Program-made: the position numbers and the translations under genes
Assembly (NCBI GenBank): GCA_900468805.1
Contig: UEIF01000042.1
Span: 110,109-174,108, forward strand
From: Hyphomicrobiales bacterium
Lineage (GTDB): Bacteria > Pseudomonadota > Alphaproteobacteria > Rhizobiales > Rhizobiaceae
Direction of reading: 5' to 3'
DNA length: 64,000 nt
The notes under the pieces: generated by a model
Told to the model about the DNA's origin: nothing
Database searches by the model: none
Seen by the model: only the letters and a program-made list of their open reading frames with translations
Part shown: one piece after another, positions 37,006 through 45,379 of the stretch
Layout: every line of letters begins with the position of its first letter
How positions within the stretch are numbered: position 1 is the stretch's first letter

Positions 37006-37044
37006 AGGCAACGGGGATATAAAGAAGTCTTTATATCTTTATAT
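37006..37044 (-). promoter_or_regulatory. Operator (SahR-like) and possible promoter of ahcY
   Basis: ATATAAAGA (37017-37025), AG, TCTTTATAT (37028-37036) form a perfect 9-bp inverted repeat. A third exact half-site TCTTTATAT follows at 37036-37044. It resembles the motif I recall for ArsR-type SAM-cycle regulators (SahR/SamR) of proteobacteria. On the minus strand a TTGCCT (37006-37011) with TAAACG 17 bases on could be the promoter, placing the operator just upstream of -35. The repeat is certain; the regulator is inferred. Confidence 0.6.
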
Positions 37045-37055
37045 GACGCTGAAGA

Positions 37056-37331
37056 TTAGATTTCTTCGCCGAACTTGTTCTGGATGAGCTGATCGAGGGC
37101 ATTCAGTGCTTCGGCAGCCTGGTTGCCAGTCGCCGAGACGACGACGCTGGAGCCCGGGCTTGCCGCAAGCATCATAAGGCCCATGATGGAGGTGCCGCCA
37201 ACCGTCATGCCGTCCTTGGAAACGGTGATCGTCGCGTCGAAGGCATCGACCGTCTGGACGAACTTTGCCGAAGCGCGCGCGTGCAGGCCACGCTTATTGA
37301 TGATGAGCAGTTCCCGGGAGAGCGGTGTCAT
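37056..37331 (-). CDS. ptsH: Phosphocarrier protein HPr
   Basis: A 91-residue HPr. The phosphorylated histidine is H17 in RGLHARASAKF; S48 in GTSIMGLMM matches the regulatory serine that HprK phosphorylates. It would receive phosphate from a PtsI/PtsP enzyme encoded elsewhere and pass it to the EIIA encoded 9 bases upstream. No sugar-specific EIIB or EIIC gene is nearby, so a regulatory rather than transport role is likely. Confidence 0.94.
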   Translation of the reverse strand: MTPLSRELLIINKRGLHARASAKFVQTVDAFDATITVSKDGMTVGGTSIMGLMMLAASPGSSVVVSATGNQAAEALNALDQLIQNKFGEEI

Positions 37332-37340
37332 TTCGGCTTC

Positions 37341-37742
37341 TTACTTTCCGCTCAGAACCCGGCTCGCAACGTTGATGTATTTGCGGCCCGCCTCGGAAGC
37401 CTCGGCAAGCGCCTTTTCCATATTGTTTTCGCCGCGCACGCCGGCGAGCTTGATCAACATCGGCAGGTTGACGCCGGCGATGACTTCGGTGTGGCCGCTG
37501 CTCATCACCGAGATTGCGAGATTGGAAGGTGTACCGCCGAACATGTCGGTGAGAATGACGACGCCATGGCCGTCGTCTGCGCCGGAAACGGCTTCGAGAA
37601 TGTCCTGTCGTCTTTGGTCCATATCGTCTTCCGGTCCGATGCAGACCGTTTCGATGAATTTCTGAGGACCGACGACGTGCTCTACGGCATGACGAAACTC
37701 TTCAGCCAGCTTGCCATGAGTGACAAGCACAAGTCCGATCAT
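37341..37742 (-). CDS. PTS EIIA component, mannose (EIIA-Man) family
   Basis: A 133-residue single-domain EIIA of the mannose family. The phosphoacceptor is H9 in LVLVTHGKLAEE; TDMFGGTPSN is the second signature. It is made without EIIB, EIIC or EIID partners, as in other rhizobia, where it is thought to signal rather than transport. Start ATG at 37742 follows GGGAG; the open frame runs 19 codons further. It lies between hprK (153 bases upstream) and ptsH. Confidence 0.92.
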   Translation of the reverse strand: MIGLVLVTHGKLAEEFRHAVEHVVGPQKFIETVCIGPEDDMDQRRQDILEAVSGADDGHGVVILTDMFGGTPSNLAISVMSSGHTEVIAGVNLPMLIKLAGVRGENNMEKALAEASEAGRKYINVASRVLSGK

Positions 37743-37895
37743 GATATTACTGCTCCCATGGCATACGCAACCCGTGGCCCCAATATCGCAACGCAGCAAT
37801 TACGTCCACCGGTGGGGGCACATCTTGGCGATCAAAAGCCGAAGTGCAAGATAAAAATACAAATATATAGGCCGTATCGGGCCGTCCGGAAGTCC

Positions 37896-38336
37896 TCAGC
37901 TTCCGATTTCCGGCGCTTTTGCCATCAACACGGCAAGGGGCAGGGGAAGGTTGGGCAACAATCGCAATACAGGCAACTCGAAGCCCCCGGCAAGAACGAC
38001 GGTCTCCCTCTCCGCAGGGAGCCGGTTCTCTCCTGTGGCGCTGGCCGGCAGGACTGCAAAATGCATTGCCGCCTGCGCAATATGATCGTGTTTTACGATC
38101 CCGGTGCCGCGCAATTCGATGAGCCCGGCAATAGCGGCCGGACAGGCGGCAATGATTGCTCCGTCCCGTTTCGAAAGAAGTACCTGATCATCGGCTACGA
38201 GGGTAGAAAAGACACCCTGCCGCCGCGCCTCCGCCATACAGGTAAAGGCGGTCATCGACTTGCCCCAGCCTGAGGGACCGGTGAACAGCAGGCCGGTCTT
38301 TCCGACGACGATCGCGGTGGCGTGGATATTGATCAT
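37896..38336 (-). CDS. hprK: HPr kinase/phosphorylase, short form
   Basis: A 146-residue protein equivalent to only the C-terminal catalytic domain of the roughly 310-residue Firmicute HprK. The P-loop GPSGWGKS is at residues 20-27, and LVADDQVLL carries the catalytic aspartates. It phosphorylates and dephosphorylates the serine of HPr. The short form is usual in alphaproteobacteria. Its start overlaps the chvG stop by 4 bases (ATGA), tying it to the ChvGI envelope and acid-stress system. Confidence 0.92.
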   Translation of the reverse strand: MINIHATAIVVGKTGLLFTGPSGWGKSMTAFTCMAEARRQGVFSTLVADDQVLLSKRDGAIIAACPAAIAGLIELRGTGIVKHDHIAQAAMHFAVLPASATGENRLPAERETVVLAGGFELPVLRLLPNLPLPLAVLMAKAPEIGS

Positions 38337-40123
38337 GCCGCGGCATCGGCCGGAAGAGCCAGGATGAAGCGGGCGCCGAGCAGCTTGCCGCTTTCGTCAT
38401 CGACAATGTTTTCGGCCCGCAATGAACCGCCATGCGCCTCGGCGATCTGTCGGCTGATGGAAAGCCCGAGGCCGGAATTCTGACCGAAGCCTTCGGACTC
38501 CGGCCGGTCGGTATAAAAGCGTTCGAAGATGCGGTCGATATTCTCGGCCTGGATGCCCGGACCGTTGTCTTCGATATAGACGACGCAACGGGAGCGGGTA
38601 CGGACCAGACGCACCGTGATCCTGCCGTTTTGCTCCGGCACGAAGGAACGGGCATTTTCAATCAGGTTGGTGATGATTTGGCCGATACGCAGGTCATGTC
38701 CTTTGATGACAAAGCGCGTCTTGACGTTCGGCTTGCGATCGACCGCATATTCGATCTCGACCTTCTTCTTGGTGCTGCGAATCTGGCGTGACAGGTCGAC
38801 GAGGTCGCGCAGAAATACTTCCAGATCGACGGATCCGGCATCGACACGCGCAAGCTCGGCATCGAGACGGGATGCGTCCGAGATATCGCTGATCAGACGG
38901 TCGAGGCGACGGACATCGTGCTGGATGACATCCATCAGCCGCTTCTTTGAATCGTCGGATTTGGCGAGCGGCAGTGTTTCGACGGCGCTGCGCAGCGAGG
39001 TCAGCGGGTTCTTCAACTCGTGGCTGACATCGGCCGCAAAGCTCTCGATAGCATCGATCCTGTCGTAGAGGGCCGTCGTCATTTCGCGGAGTGCTATGGA
39101 AAGGTTGCCGATTTCGTCCTGACGCGCCGAAAAGTCTGGAATTTCCTCGCGCTCCTTGGCGCCGCGGCGCACCCGGATGGCCGCCGCCGAAAGCCGGCGC
39201 AGCGGATTGGCGATGGTCGAGGAAAGCACGAGCGCCATCAGCACGTTGACGAGCGTCGCAACGCCGAAGACGCGCATAATTGCGAGACGCTCGGCATGCA
39301 CGATATTGTCGATATCGCCGGCCTGAGTTGACAGCAGCAGCACGCCGAGGACGGCGCGGAAACGCTGGATCGGCACGGCAACCGAAACGATGAGCTCACC
39401 CTTTTCCGTCGTGCGCACGACTGCGCCGCGTACACCCGTCAGCGCGTTCATCACCTCGGGATAGATAGAGCCGTCGCCACCCGGCGCTTCCTTGTAGACC
39501 GGAAGATTGCCCGGCTGTAGCGCCTTGTTGAAAAGGGCCGTGAACCATTCGCTCCAGGTCTGTTTTTCTTCTTCCACCGGCGGCAGGTCGAAACGCAGAA
39601 CCTGGCCACGCGAATAGAGATGCCGGGAATCAAGCAGCAGATTGGCATCGGCATCGAAGATGCGGGCGCGGGTGCGGGTCGGTGAGATCAGCCGCCGAAG
39701 AACCGGTGCCACCTTTTCCGGATCGATCGGGAATTCGAGATCCTCGTCGTTCGGCACCGGCGTGATGCTCTGGCCGGCCTGCAGTTCGAGCAGCTTCTGC
39801 GGATCGATGGTGATCGAGTTCGTATCGACGGAAGCCGAAGCCGAAACCGCGCCGGCGATAATTTCACCCTGCGTCAGCAGGCTTTCGACACGTGCGTCGA
39901 TCAGGCCTTCGCGGAACTGGTTGAGATAGAGAATGCCACCGACGAGGACGAGCAGAGCTGCAAGGTTGAAGAAGACGATGCGGCGCGTCAGGCTCGAAAA
40001 GACCGCATTGCCGAAGATGCGGCGGATCAGGGTGAAGGGATGCGACCAACGCCGGCCCCTGACGCGTCGGGTGCTCACGCCCTCCGCATCATCCAGATCT
40101 CTTTCCTGCACTAACTGTGCCAA
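38333..40123 (-). CDS. chvG: Sensor histidine kinase ChvG (ExoS)
   Basis: A 596-residue membrane sensor. Transmembrane segments near residues 48-68 and 284-304 flank a periplasmic domain of about 215 residues; a HAMP domain follows, then phosphoacceptor H368 in FAADVSHELKNPLTSLR and an ATPase core ending QNSGLGLSISRQIAEAHGG. ChvG/ExoS responds to acidity and envelope state and phosphorylates ChvI to control exopolysaccharide, motility and host interaction. The start is TTG at 40123, with AAGGG upstream; no ATG gives a comparable N-terminus. chvI is 77 bases upstream and hprK overlaps downstream. Confidence 0.95.
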   Translation of the reverse strand: MAQLVQERDLDDAEGVSTRRVRGRRWSHPFTLIRRIFGNAVFSSLTRRIVFFNLAALLVLVGGILYLNQFREGLIDARVESLLTQGEIIAGAVSASASVDTNSITIDPQKLLELQAGQSITPVPNDEDLEFPIDPEKVAPVLRRLISPTRTRARIFDADANLLLDSRHLYSRGQVLRFDLPPVEEEKQTWSEWFTALFNKALQPGNLPVYKEAPGGDGSIYPEVMNALTGVRGAVVRTTEKGELIVSVAVPIQRFRAVLGVLLLSTQAGDIDNIVHAERLAIMRVFGVATLVNVLMALVLSSTIANPLRRLSAAAIRVRRGAKEREEIPDFSARQDEIGNLSIALREMTTALYDRIDAIESFAADVSHELKNPLTSLRSAVETLPLAKSDDSKKRLMDVIQHDVRRLDRLISDISDASRLDAELARVDAGSVDLEVFLRDLVDLSRQIRSTKKKVEIEYAVDRKPNVKTRFVIKGHDLRIGQIITNLIENARSFVPEQNGRITVRLVRTRSRCVVYIEDNGPGIQAENIDRIFERFYTDRPESEGFGQNSGLGLSISRQIAEAHGGSLRAENIVDDESGKLLGARFILALPADAAA

Positions 40124-40200
40124 TGACGGCCCTTTCGGAGGGGCGGGGCCAGCTCGACCGGCCCGCCGCCCTCAATCGTATCTTGCCGCGCCTTTTGGCG

Positions 40201-40938
40201 TCAGGCTGCTTCGCGGAAGCGGTAACCCACACCGTAAAGCGTTTCAATCATATCAAAGTCAGTATCGACCATCTTGAACTTCTTGCGCAGCCGCTTGATG
40301 TGGCTGTCGATGGTGCGGTCATCAACATACACCTGTTCGTCATAGGCGGCATCCATCAGGGCGTCGCGGCTTTTCACCACACCTGGTCGCTGGGCCAGCG
40401 AATGCAGGATCAGGAATTCGGTGACGGTGAGGGTGACCGCCTCGCCCTTCCAGGTGCAGGTGTGGCGTTCCTGGTCCATGACCAGCTGGCCGCGCTCGAG
40501 CGAACGGGCCTGCTGAACAGCGCCTGCCTTTGGCGCGCCGACAGTTGTGCTGCCGCCGGCCGCTGCCGCCTCGCGGCTCGAAGCGCGACGCAATACCGCG
40601 CGAACGCGCTCGACCAGCAGACGCTGGGAGAAGGGCTTGGTGATGAAATCGTCGGCGCCCATCTTCAGGCCGAAGAGCTCGTCGATCTCCTCATCCTTGG
40701 AAGTCAGGAAGATGACCGGAATGTCCGACTTCTGGCGAAGCCGGCGAAGCAGCTCCATGCCATCCATGCGCGGCATCTTGATATCGAAGATCGCCAGCTG
40801 TGGCGGGCGCGCGAGCAGGCCATCCAGCGCGGAAGCGCCGTCCGTGTAGGTCTCGACCTTATATCCTTCTGCTTCCAGTGCAATCGACACGGAAGTGAGG
40901 ATGTTGCGGTCGTCGTCAACGAGCGCGATTGTCGGCAT
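40201..40938 (-). CDS. chvI: Response regulator ChvI
   Basis: A 245-residue OmpR-type regulator. The receiver domain (1-120) has the acidic DDD pocket at residues 8-10, phosphorylated D52 in FDIKMPRMDG and K in FITKPF. A linker near residues 125-150 is rich in alanine, and the winged-helix domain ends with TLYGVGYRF. I chose the ATG at 40938 (GGAGACGAA upstream); another ATG six codons earlier is possible. It forms a pair with ChvG and is divergent from pckA across 337 bases. Confidence 0.96.
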   Translation of the reverse strand: MPTIALVDDDRNILTSVSIALEAEGYKVETYTDGASALDGLLARPPQLAIFDIKMPRMDGMELLRRLRQKSDIPVIFLTSKDEEIDELFGLKMGADDFITKPFSQRLLVERVRAVLRRASSREAAAAGGSTTVGAPKAGAVQQARSLERGQLVMDQERHTCTWKGEAVTLTVTEFLILHSLAQRPGVVKSRDALMDAAYDEQVYVDDRTIDSHIKRLRKKFKMVDTDFDMIETLYGVGYRFREAA

Positions 40939-41275
40939 GGTGTTCGTCTCCGTCATCAGTGCGCAATCTCCCGGATTTCGTCTCCCCAGGCGGTCTTCGT
41001 GACCGGTTGCGCTTATGGAGGATAAAGGTGGAACAAATTGTGGCAAAGATAAAGGGGTAGATTGCCAGCCCTCGCAAGCCGCAATTAAAAGTGGTGCGAC
41101 CAGTTGTTTCAACAGCAGGTCTTCAAACGATTTAAAACGGCCGCTTAGAATTTAAATCGATTAATTATTTGATATCGTTATATTTTCTAAGTTTTCGCCT
41201 ATTGCCATTTAAAATTTCTCCTCTTATTTTCGCGTTAATTTTAACGGCCAAGGCGCCTCAGCGAAGGGAAAAGCT
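40939..41275. promoter_or_regulatory. Divergent chvI-pckA control region
   Basis: A 337-base gene-free gap. The part from about 41130 to 41250 is strongly AT-rich compared with the surroundings. CGTTAA-TT-TTAACG at 41233-41246 is an inverted repeat 30 bases before the pckA ATG, a plausible repressor site; in Sinorhizobium the LacI-family PckR controls pckA, but I cannot match its site from memory. The rest holds no recognised element. Confidence 0.5.
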
Positions 41276-42886
41276 ATGGAGATGTTCGGAGTTCATAACC
41301 AGGCAATCGAGCTGGCGACGATCGGTTTCAGCGACGTACGGAGCGTACGTTACAACCTCTCCGCCGCTCTTCTCTACGAGGAATCGATTCGCCGGGGAGA
41401 GGCCGAACTGACAGCCCAGGGCGCCCTTCGCGCGACCACCGGCCAGCACACAGGCCGTTCGCCGAAGGACAAGTTCGTCGTCCGCGATGAAAACACCGAT
41501 GGCCAGATCTGGTGGGACAACAACAAGCCGATGTCGCCGGAGCATTTCGCCCTGCTGCACAAAGATATGCTTGCCCACGCCACCGGCAAGGACCTTTTCG
41601 TCCAGGATCTCATCGGCGGTGCCGATGCCGGTCAGGCGCTGCCGACCCGCGTCGTGACCGAGTTCGCCTGGCATTCGCTCTTCATCCGCAACCTGCTGAT
41701 CCGCCCGAAGGCCGATGCGCTTGCAGGCTTTGCGCCGAAACTGACAATCATCGATCTGCCGAGCTTCAAGGCCGATCCGGAACGTTATGGCTGCCGCACC
41801 GAAACGGTGATCGCTTGTGACCTGACGAACGGCATCGTCCTGATCGCCGGCACCTCCTATGCCGGCGAGATGAAGAAGTCGGTCTTCACCGTGCTGAACT
41901 ACCTGCTGCCGGCCAGGGGCGTCATGCCGATGCACTGCTCGGCCAATGTCGGCCCGGCGGGTGATGCTGCGGTCTTCTTCGGCCTGTCCGGTACAGGTAA
42001 GACGACGCTTTCGGCCGATCCTGCCCGTACGCTGATCGGCGATGACGAGCACGGTTGGAGTGAGAACGGCATCTTCAATTTCGAAGGTGGCTGCTATGCC
42101 AAGACAATTCGCCTCTCGGCAGAGGCCGAGCCAGAAATCTATGCCACCACCCAGCGGTTTGGCACGGTGCTTGAAAACGTCGTTCTGAACGAAGATCGCG
42201 CGCCGGATTTCGACGATGCGTCGCTGACGGAAAACACCCGCTGTGCCTATCCGATGGACTTCATCCCGAATGCATCGGAAACCGGCCTTGCGGGTCATCC
42301 GAAGACCATCATCATGCTGACGGCCGATGCCTTCGGCGTCATGCCGCCGATTGCCAAGCTGACGCCGGATCAGGCCATGTACCACTTCCTGTCCGGCTAC
42401 ACCGCCAAGGTGGCGGGCACGGAAAAGGGGGTCGTCGAGCCGGAAGCGACCTTCTCGACCTGCTTCGGCGCGCCCTTCATGCCGCGCCATCCGGCAGAAT
42501 ACGGCAATCTGCTGAAGGAGCTCATCAGCCGCCATGGCGTCGAATGCTGGCTCGTCAACACCGGTTGGACTGGCGGCGCTTACGGCATCGGCAAGCGTAT
42601 GCCGATCAAGGCGACCCGTGCGCTGCTGACGGCCGCTCTTTCGGGCGAACTCGCCAAGGCCGAGCTCCGCGCTGACCCGAATTTCGGCTTTGCCGTACCG
42701 GTCGCAGTCGAAGGCGTCGATACCGGCATCCTTGATCCACGCTCGACCTGGGCCGACAAGCCGGCCTATGACGCGCAGGCCGAAAAGCTGGTCTCCATGT
42801 TCATCACGAACTTTGCCAAGTTCGAGGATCATGTCGATGGCGGCGTGCGCGATGCGGCGCCCGGCATCAAGGTCGCTGCCGAATAA
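41276..42886 (+). CDS. pckA: Phosphoenolpyruvate carboxykinase (ATP)
   Basis: A 536-residue gluconeogenic enzyme converting oxaloacetate and ATP to PEP. The kinase-1a loop GLSGTGKT is at residues 236-243; RATTGQHTGRSPKDKF at 52-67 and the conserved MHCSANVG segment supply substrate and metal ligands. It is essential in rhizobia growing on C4-dicarboxylates. AAGGGAAAAG precedes the ATG at 41276; a second ATG two codons on is less well placed. Its neighbours ChvGI and the PTS-HprK proteins are known to influence pckA expression in rhizobia. Confidence 0.97.
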   Translation: MEMFGVHNQAIELATIGFSDVRSVRYNLSAALLYEESIRRGEAELTAQGALRATTGQHTGRSPKDKFVVRDENTDGQIWWDNNKPMSPEHFALLHKDMLAHATGKDLFVQDLIGGADAGQALPTRVVTEFAWHSLFIRNLLIRPKADALAGFAPKLTIIDLPSFKADPERYGCRTETVIACDLTNGIVLIAGTSYAGEMKKSVFTVLNYLLPARGVMPMHCSANVGPAGDAAVFFGLSGTGKTTLSADPARTLIGDDEHGWSENGIFNFEGGCYAKTIRLSAEAEPEIYATTQRFGTVLENVVLNEDRAPDFDDASLTENTRCAYPMDFIPNASETGLAGHPKTIIMLTADAFGVMPPIAKLTPDQAMYHFLSGYTAKVAGTEKGVVEPEATFSTCFGAPFMPRHPAEYGNLLKELISRHGVECWLVNTGWTGGAYGIGKRMPIKATRALLTAALSGELAKAELRADPNFGFAVPVAVEGVDTGILDPRSTWADKPAYDAQAEKLVSMFITNFAKFEDHVDGGVRDAAPGIKVAAE

Positions 42887-42905
42887 TACGCCAACAAACC
42901 TTTGG

Positions 42906-42921
42906 CGATTCACGTGAAACC
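42906..42921. other. ParB parS-like site 2
   Basis: CGATTCACGTGAAACC has the same 14-base core as the site at 3717-3732 and matches the parS core GTTTCACGTGAAAC at 13 of 14 positions. It lies between pckA and arfB, about 41 kb from the probable origin, and partly overlaps the stem of the hairpin at 42915-42945. Confidence 0.6.
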
Positions 42922-42945
42922 CGGTCGCTCAAGCGCCGGGTTTCA
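42915..42945 (+). terminator. Hairpin after pckA, possible terminator
   Basis: TGAAACCCGG (42915-42924) pairs with CCGGGTTTCA (42936-42945); CGCT/AGCG inside extends the stem past one bulged base. It lies 28 bases after the pckA stop but is not followed by a T-run, so termination is doubtful. Confidence 0.45.
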
Positions 42946-42985
42946 TCCGCTTCCAATTCGTAGCCATTATGCGCTAGAACGCGGC

Positions 42986-43423
42986 ATGGCCAGCGACGCG
43001 CTCTATATCAATGACAGGATTACCATCGCCGGATGGGAGCTGACGGAACAGTTCGTTCTGGCAGGCGGTCCCGGCGGTCAAAACGTCAACAAGGTCTCGA
43101 CGGCCGTCCAGCTCTTCTTCAACATCCCGAATTCGCCCTCGCTCAACGAGCGGGTCAAAGCCAATGCGATCAAGCTTGCCGGCAGGCGGATGTCGAAGGA
43201 AGGCGTGCTGATGATTGAGGCAAGCCGCTTCCGCAGTCAGGACCGTAATCGTGAAGACGCACGCGAGCGGCTGAAGGAGCTGGTCCTGGAGGCTGCCAAG
43301 CCGCCACCGCCACCCCGCAAGAAAACCAAGCCGACCAAGGGCTCGATCGAACGGCGCCTGAAGGAAAAATCCGGCCGCTCGGATGTCAAGAAGATGCGTG
43401 GCCGTCCGGCGGGCGGAGAATGA
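42986..43423 (+). CDS. arfB: Peptidyl-tRNA hydrolase ArfB (YaeJ)
   Basis: A 145-residue ribosome-rescue factor that frees stalled ribosomes lacking a stop codon. The catalytic GGQ motif is at residues 30-32 in AGGPGGQNVNK, and the basic C-terminal tail (from about residue 110, KKTKPTKGSIERRLKEKSGR) is the part that enters the empty mRNA channel. The ATG at 42986 gives the usual N-terminus; 28 more codons are open upstream. alkB follows 1 base after the stop, likely in one transcript. Confidence 0.93.
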   Translation: MASDALYINDRITIAGWELTEQFVLAGGPGGQNVNKVSTAVQLFFNIPNSPSLNERVKANAIKLAGRRMSKEGVLMIEASRFRSQDRNREDARERLKELVLEAAKPPPPPRKKTKPTKGSIERRLKEKSGRSDVKKMRGRPAGGE

Positions 43424-43424
43424 T

Positions 43425-44036
43425 ATGCCGGAACTCTTGAGCGGTATCCGCCATCTTCCCGAATATCTGGATCGCATCCGCCAGGAGACGCTGGTCGGCA
43501 TCATCAGGAATATCGTTGCAAAAGCGCCACTCTACGTGCCGGTCATGCCCGGCATGGGCAAGCCGATGTCGGTGCGCATGACCAATTGCGGCTCGCTCGG
43601 CTGGGTAACGGACAAGGAGCGCGGCTACCGCTATCAGCCTATGCATCCGGCAACCGGCAAGCCATGGCCGGCAATCCCGCAGGAATTGCTGCAAATCTGG
43701 AACAATGTTTCGGGCTATGACAAGCCGCCGGAGGCCTGTCTCGTCAATTTCTATTCGGACGAAGCACGCATGGGCCTGCATCAGGACAGGGACGAGAACG
43801 ACCTGAAGGCGCCGGTCGTCTCGATTTCACTCGGCAATGCCTGCCTCTTCCGCGTCGGCGGCCTGAACCGCAACGACAAGACCATGTCTTTCAAGTTGTC
43901 GAGCGGGGATCTGGTTATTCTCGGTGGAGAGGGGCGGCTCTGCTTCCATGGCGTCGACCGTATCTATCCGGCCACTTCCACGCTTCTGAAGAACGGCGGC
44001 CGCATCAACCTGACGCTCCGCCGGGTCAACCCGTAA
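43425..44036 (+). CDS. alkB: Alpha-ketoglutarate-dependent dioxygenase AlkB
   Basis: A 203-residue Fe(II)/2-oxoglutarate dioxygenase that removes alkyl groups from DNA and RNA bases. Metal ligands H119 and D121 lie in GLHQDRDEND and H175 in CFHGVDRIYP; R193 in RINLTLR binds 2-oxoglutarate. The NFYSDEARMGLHQD block is the family signature. GGAG precedes the ATG at 43425; earlier open codons overlap arfB. It converges on coaA with an 11-base gap and no terminator. Confidence 0.95.
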   Translation: MPELLSGIRHLPEYLDRIRQETLVGIIRNIVAKAPLYVPVMPGMGKPMSVRMTNCGSLGWVTDKERGYRYQPMHPATGKPWPAIPQELLQIWNNVSGYDKPPEACLVNFYSDEARMGLHQDRDENDLKAPVVSISLGNACLFRVGGLNRNDKTMSFKLSSGDLVILGGEGRLCFHGVDRIYPATSTLLKNGGRINLTLRRVNP

Positions 44037-44047
44037 ATCCAGCAGCC

Positions 44048-45043
44048 CTATAGCTTGCGCAACGCCACCTGCTCGATCAGGTGATCCTTGCCCTTGCGCA
44101 GGATAAGATCGGCGCGCGGCCGCGTCGGCAGGATGTTCTGGCGCAGGTTCTTCAGATTGATGTTCGCCCAAAGGTCTTCGGCGATTGCAACCGCTTCCTC
44201 GTCGCTGATTGATGCGTAACGGTGGAAGTAGGAATTCGGATCCCGGAAGGCCGTTTCCCTGAGCCGCATGAAACGCGTCACATACCAGTTGTGGATCTGC
44301 GTTTCCTCGGCATCGATATAGATCGAGAAGTCGAAGAAGTCGGAAACCATCGGCACAATCTTGCCGTCGGCTGGCAGGTCGCGCGACTGCAGAACGTTGA
44401 TGCCCTCGAAAATCAGGATATCAGGCCGGTCGACGATTTTGTGCTCGTCCGGCAGTACATCATAGACGAGATGCGAATAGGAAGGCGCTTTGACGTCTGT
44501 CAGGCCGGCCTTGATCGCCGACAGGAAACGCAGGATCGCGCCGGTGTCGTAACTTTCCGGAAAACCCTTGCGCTGCATCAGGTTCTCGCGCTTCAGCACC
44601 GCGTTCGGATAGAGAAAACCGTCCGTAGTGACGAGGTCGACCTTCGGGCTGGAGGGCCAGCGGCCGAGCAGCTCCTTGAGGATACGCGCCGTCGTGGATT
44701 TTCCGACAGCCACCGATCCTGCAATGCCGATCACGAAAGGGGTCTTCGTCACATCCGACAGGCTGAGGAAGCGGTTGCGTTGCTCGAACAGCAGCTGTGA
44801 GGATTCCACATGCGCGGAAAGCAGGCGCGACAGCGACAGGTAGATGCGCCTGACTTCGTCGAGATCAATCGGATCGCCCATGGAGCGGAGCCGCTTGACC
44901 TCGTCGGCCTTCAATGTCATCGGCGTGTCGGCGCGAAACTTCGCCCACTGTTCTGATGTGAAGAAGTGGTAGGGGGAATAGGAAGCGGTCTGGAAATGAT
45001 CCATCTTTTCCGCCACCCCGATAATCTGCGTCGCGATACTCAT
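44048..45043 (-). CDS. coaA: Type I pantothenate kinase CoaA
   Basis: A 331-residue P-loop kinase for the first step of coenzyme A synthesis. Walker A GSVAVGKS is at residues 109-116; the YSPYHFFTSEQW block near the N-terminus and FLYPNAVLKRENLMQRKGFPESYD are family marks. Its start overlaps the hisE stop (ATGA), so it is the last gene of the minus-strand his unit, an arrangement common in rhizobia. Confidence 0.95.
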   Translation of the reverse strand: MSIATQIIGVAEKMDHFQTASYSPYHFFTSEQWAKFRADTPMTLKADEVKRLRSMGDPIDLDEVRRIYLSLSRLLSAHVESSQLLFEQRNRFLSLSDVTKTPFVIGIAGSVAVGKSTTARILKELLGRWPSSPKVDLVTTDGFLYPNAVLKRENLMQRKGFPESYDTGAILRFLSAIKAGLTDVKAPSYSHLVYDVLPDEHKIVDRPDILIFEGINVLQSRDLPADGKIVPMVSDFFDFSIYIDAEETQIHNWYVTRFMRLRETAFRDPNSYFHRYASISDEEAVAIAEDLWANINLKNLRQNILPTRPRADLILRKGKDHLIEQVALRKL

Positions 45044-45363
45044 GAACTCTGCCGGCTGGCCTTTTCCTTGAGGCCGGATTGCGCGGTCCGCCGCGCAAGT
45101 TCGGTCATGACATTCTCTAGCGGTATTTCAGCAATCTTCAATACGACCATTAGATGATAGAGAACGTCAGCTGCTTCATAGGTGAGGTTATCGCGGTCGT
45201 TGGTGACGGCCGCCATGACAGCTTCGATCGCTTCCTCGCCGAGTTTTTTGGCCGCTTTCTGCTGCCCGCCGGCCACCATCCTGGCGGTCCAGGATTCCTC
45301 AGGTGAGGCCTTCGCCCGCTCTTCGACGATCCGCTCGAGGTCGGAAAGGGAAAATCCGCTCAT
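45040..45363 (-). CDS. hisE: Phosphoribosyl-ATP diphosphatase HisE
   Basis: A 107-residue helical MazG-type enzyme hydrolysing phosphoribosyl-ATP to phosphoribosyl-AMP, the second step of histidine synthesis. KKLGEEAIEAVMAA and YEAADVLYHLMVVL carry the metal-binding acidic residues. The ATG at 45363 gives the normal length; the frame is open further up but runs into hisF. It lies 16 bases downstream of hisF and overlaps coaA. The fused HisI partner is not here. Confidence 0.94.
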   Translation of the reverse strand: MSGFSLSDLERIVEERAKASPEESWTARMVAGGQQKAAKKLGEEAIEAVMAAVTNDRDNLTYEAADVLYHLMVVLKIAEIPLENVMTELARRTAQSGLKEKASRQSS

Positions 45364-45379
45364 GATACTGCTTTCAAAC

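Noticed and set aside
36889..37055. Possible S-adenosylhomocysteine riboswitch before ahcY.
   Set aside because: I could not fold the expected SAH riboswitch core, and the palindromic operator explains the region better.
41152..41164. TTAA-N5-TTAA near chvI/pckA as a CtrA site.
   Set aside because: CtrA sites need a 7-base spacer; the spacing here is 5 and the region is generally AT-rich.
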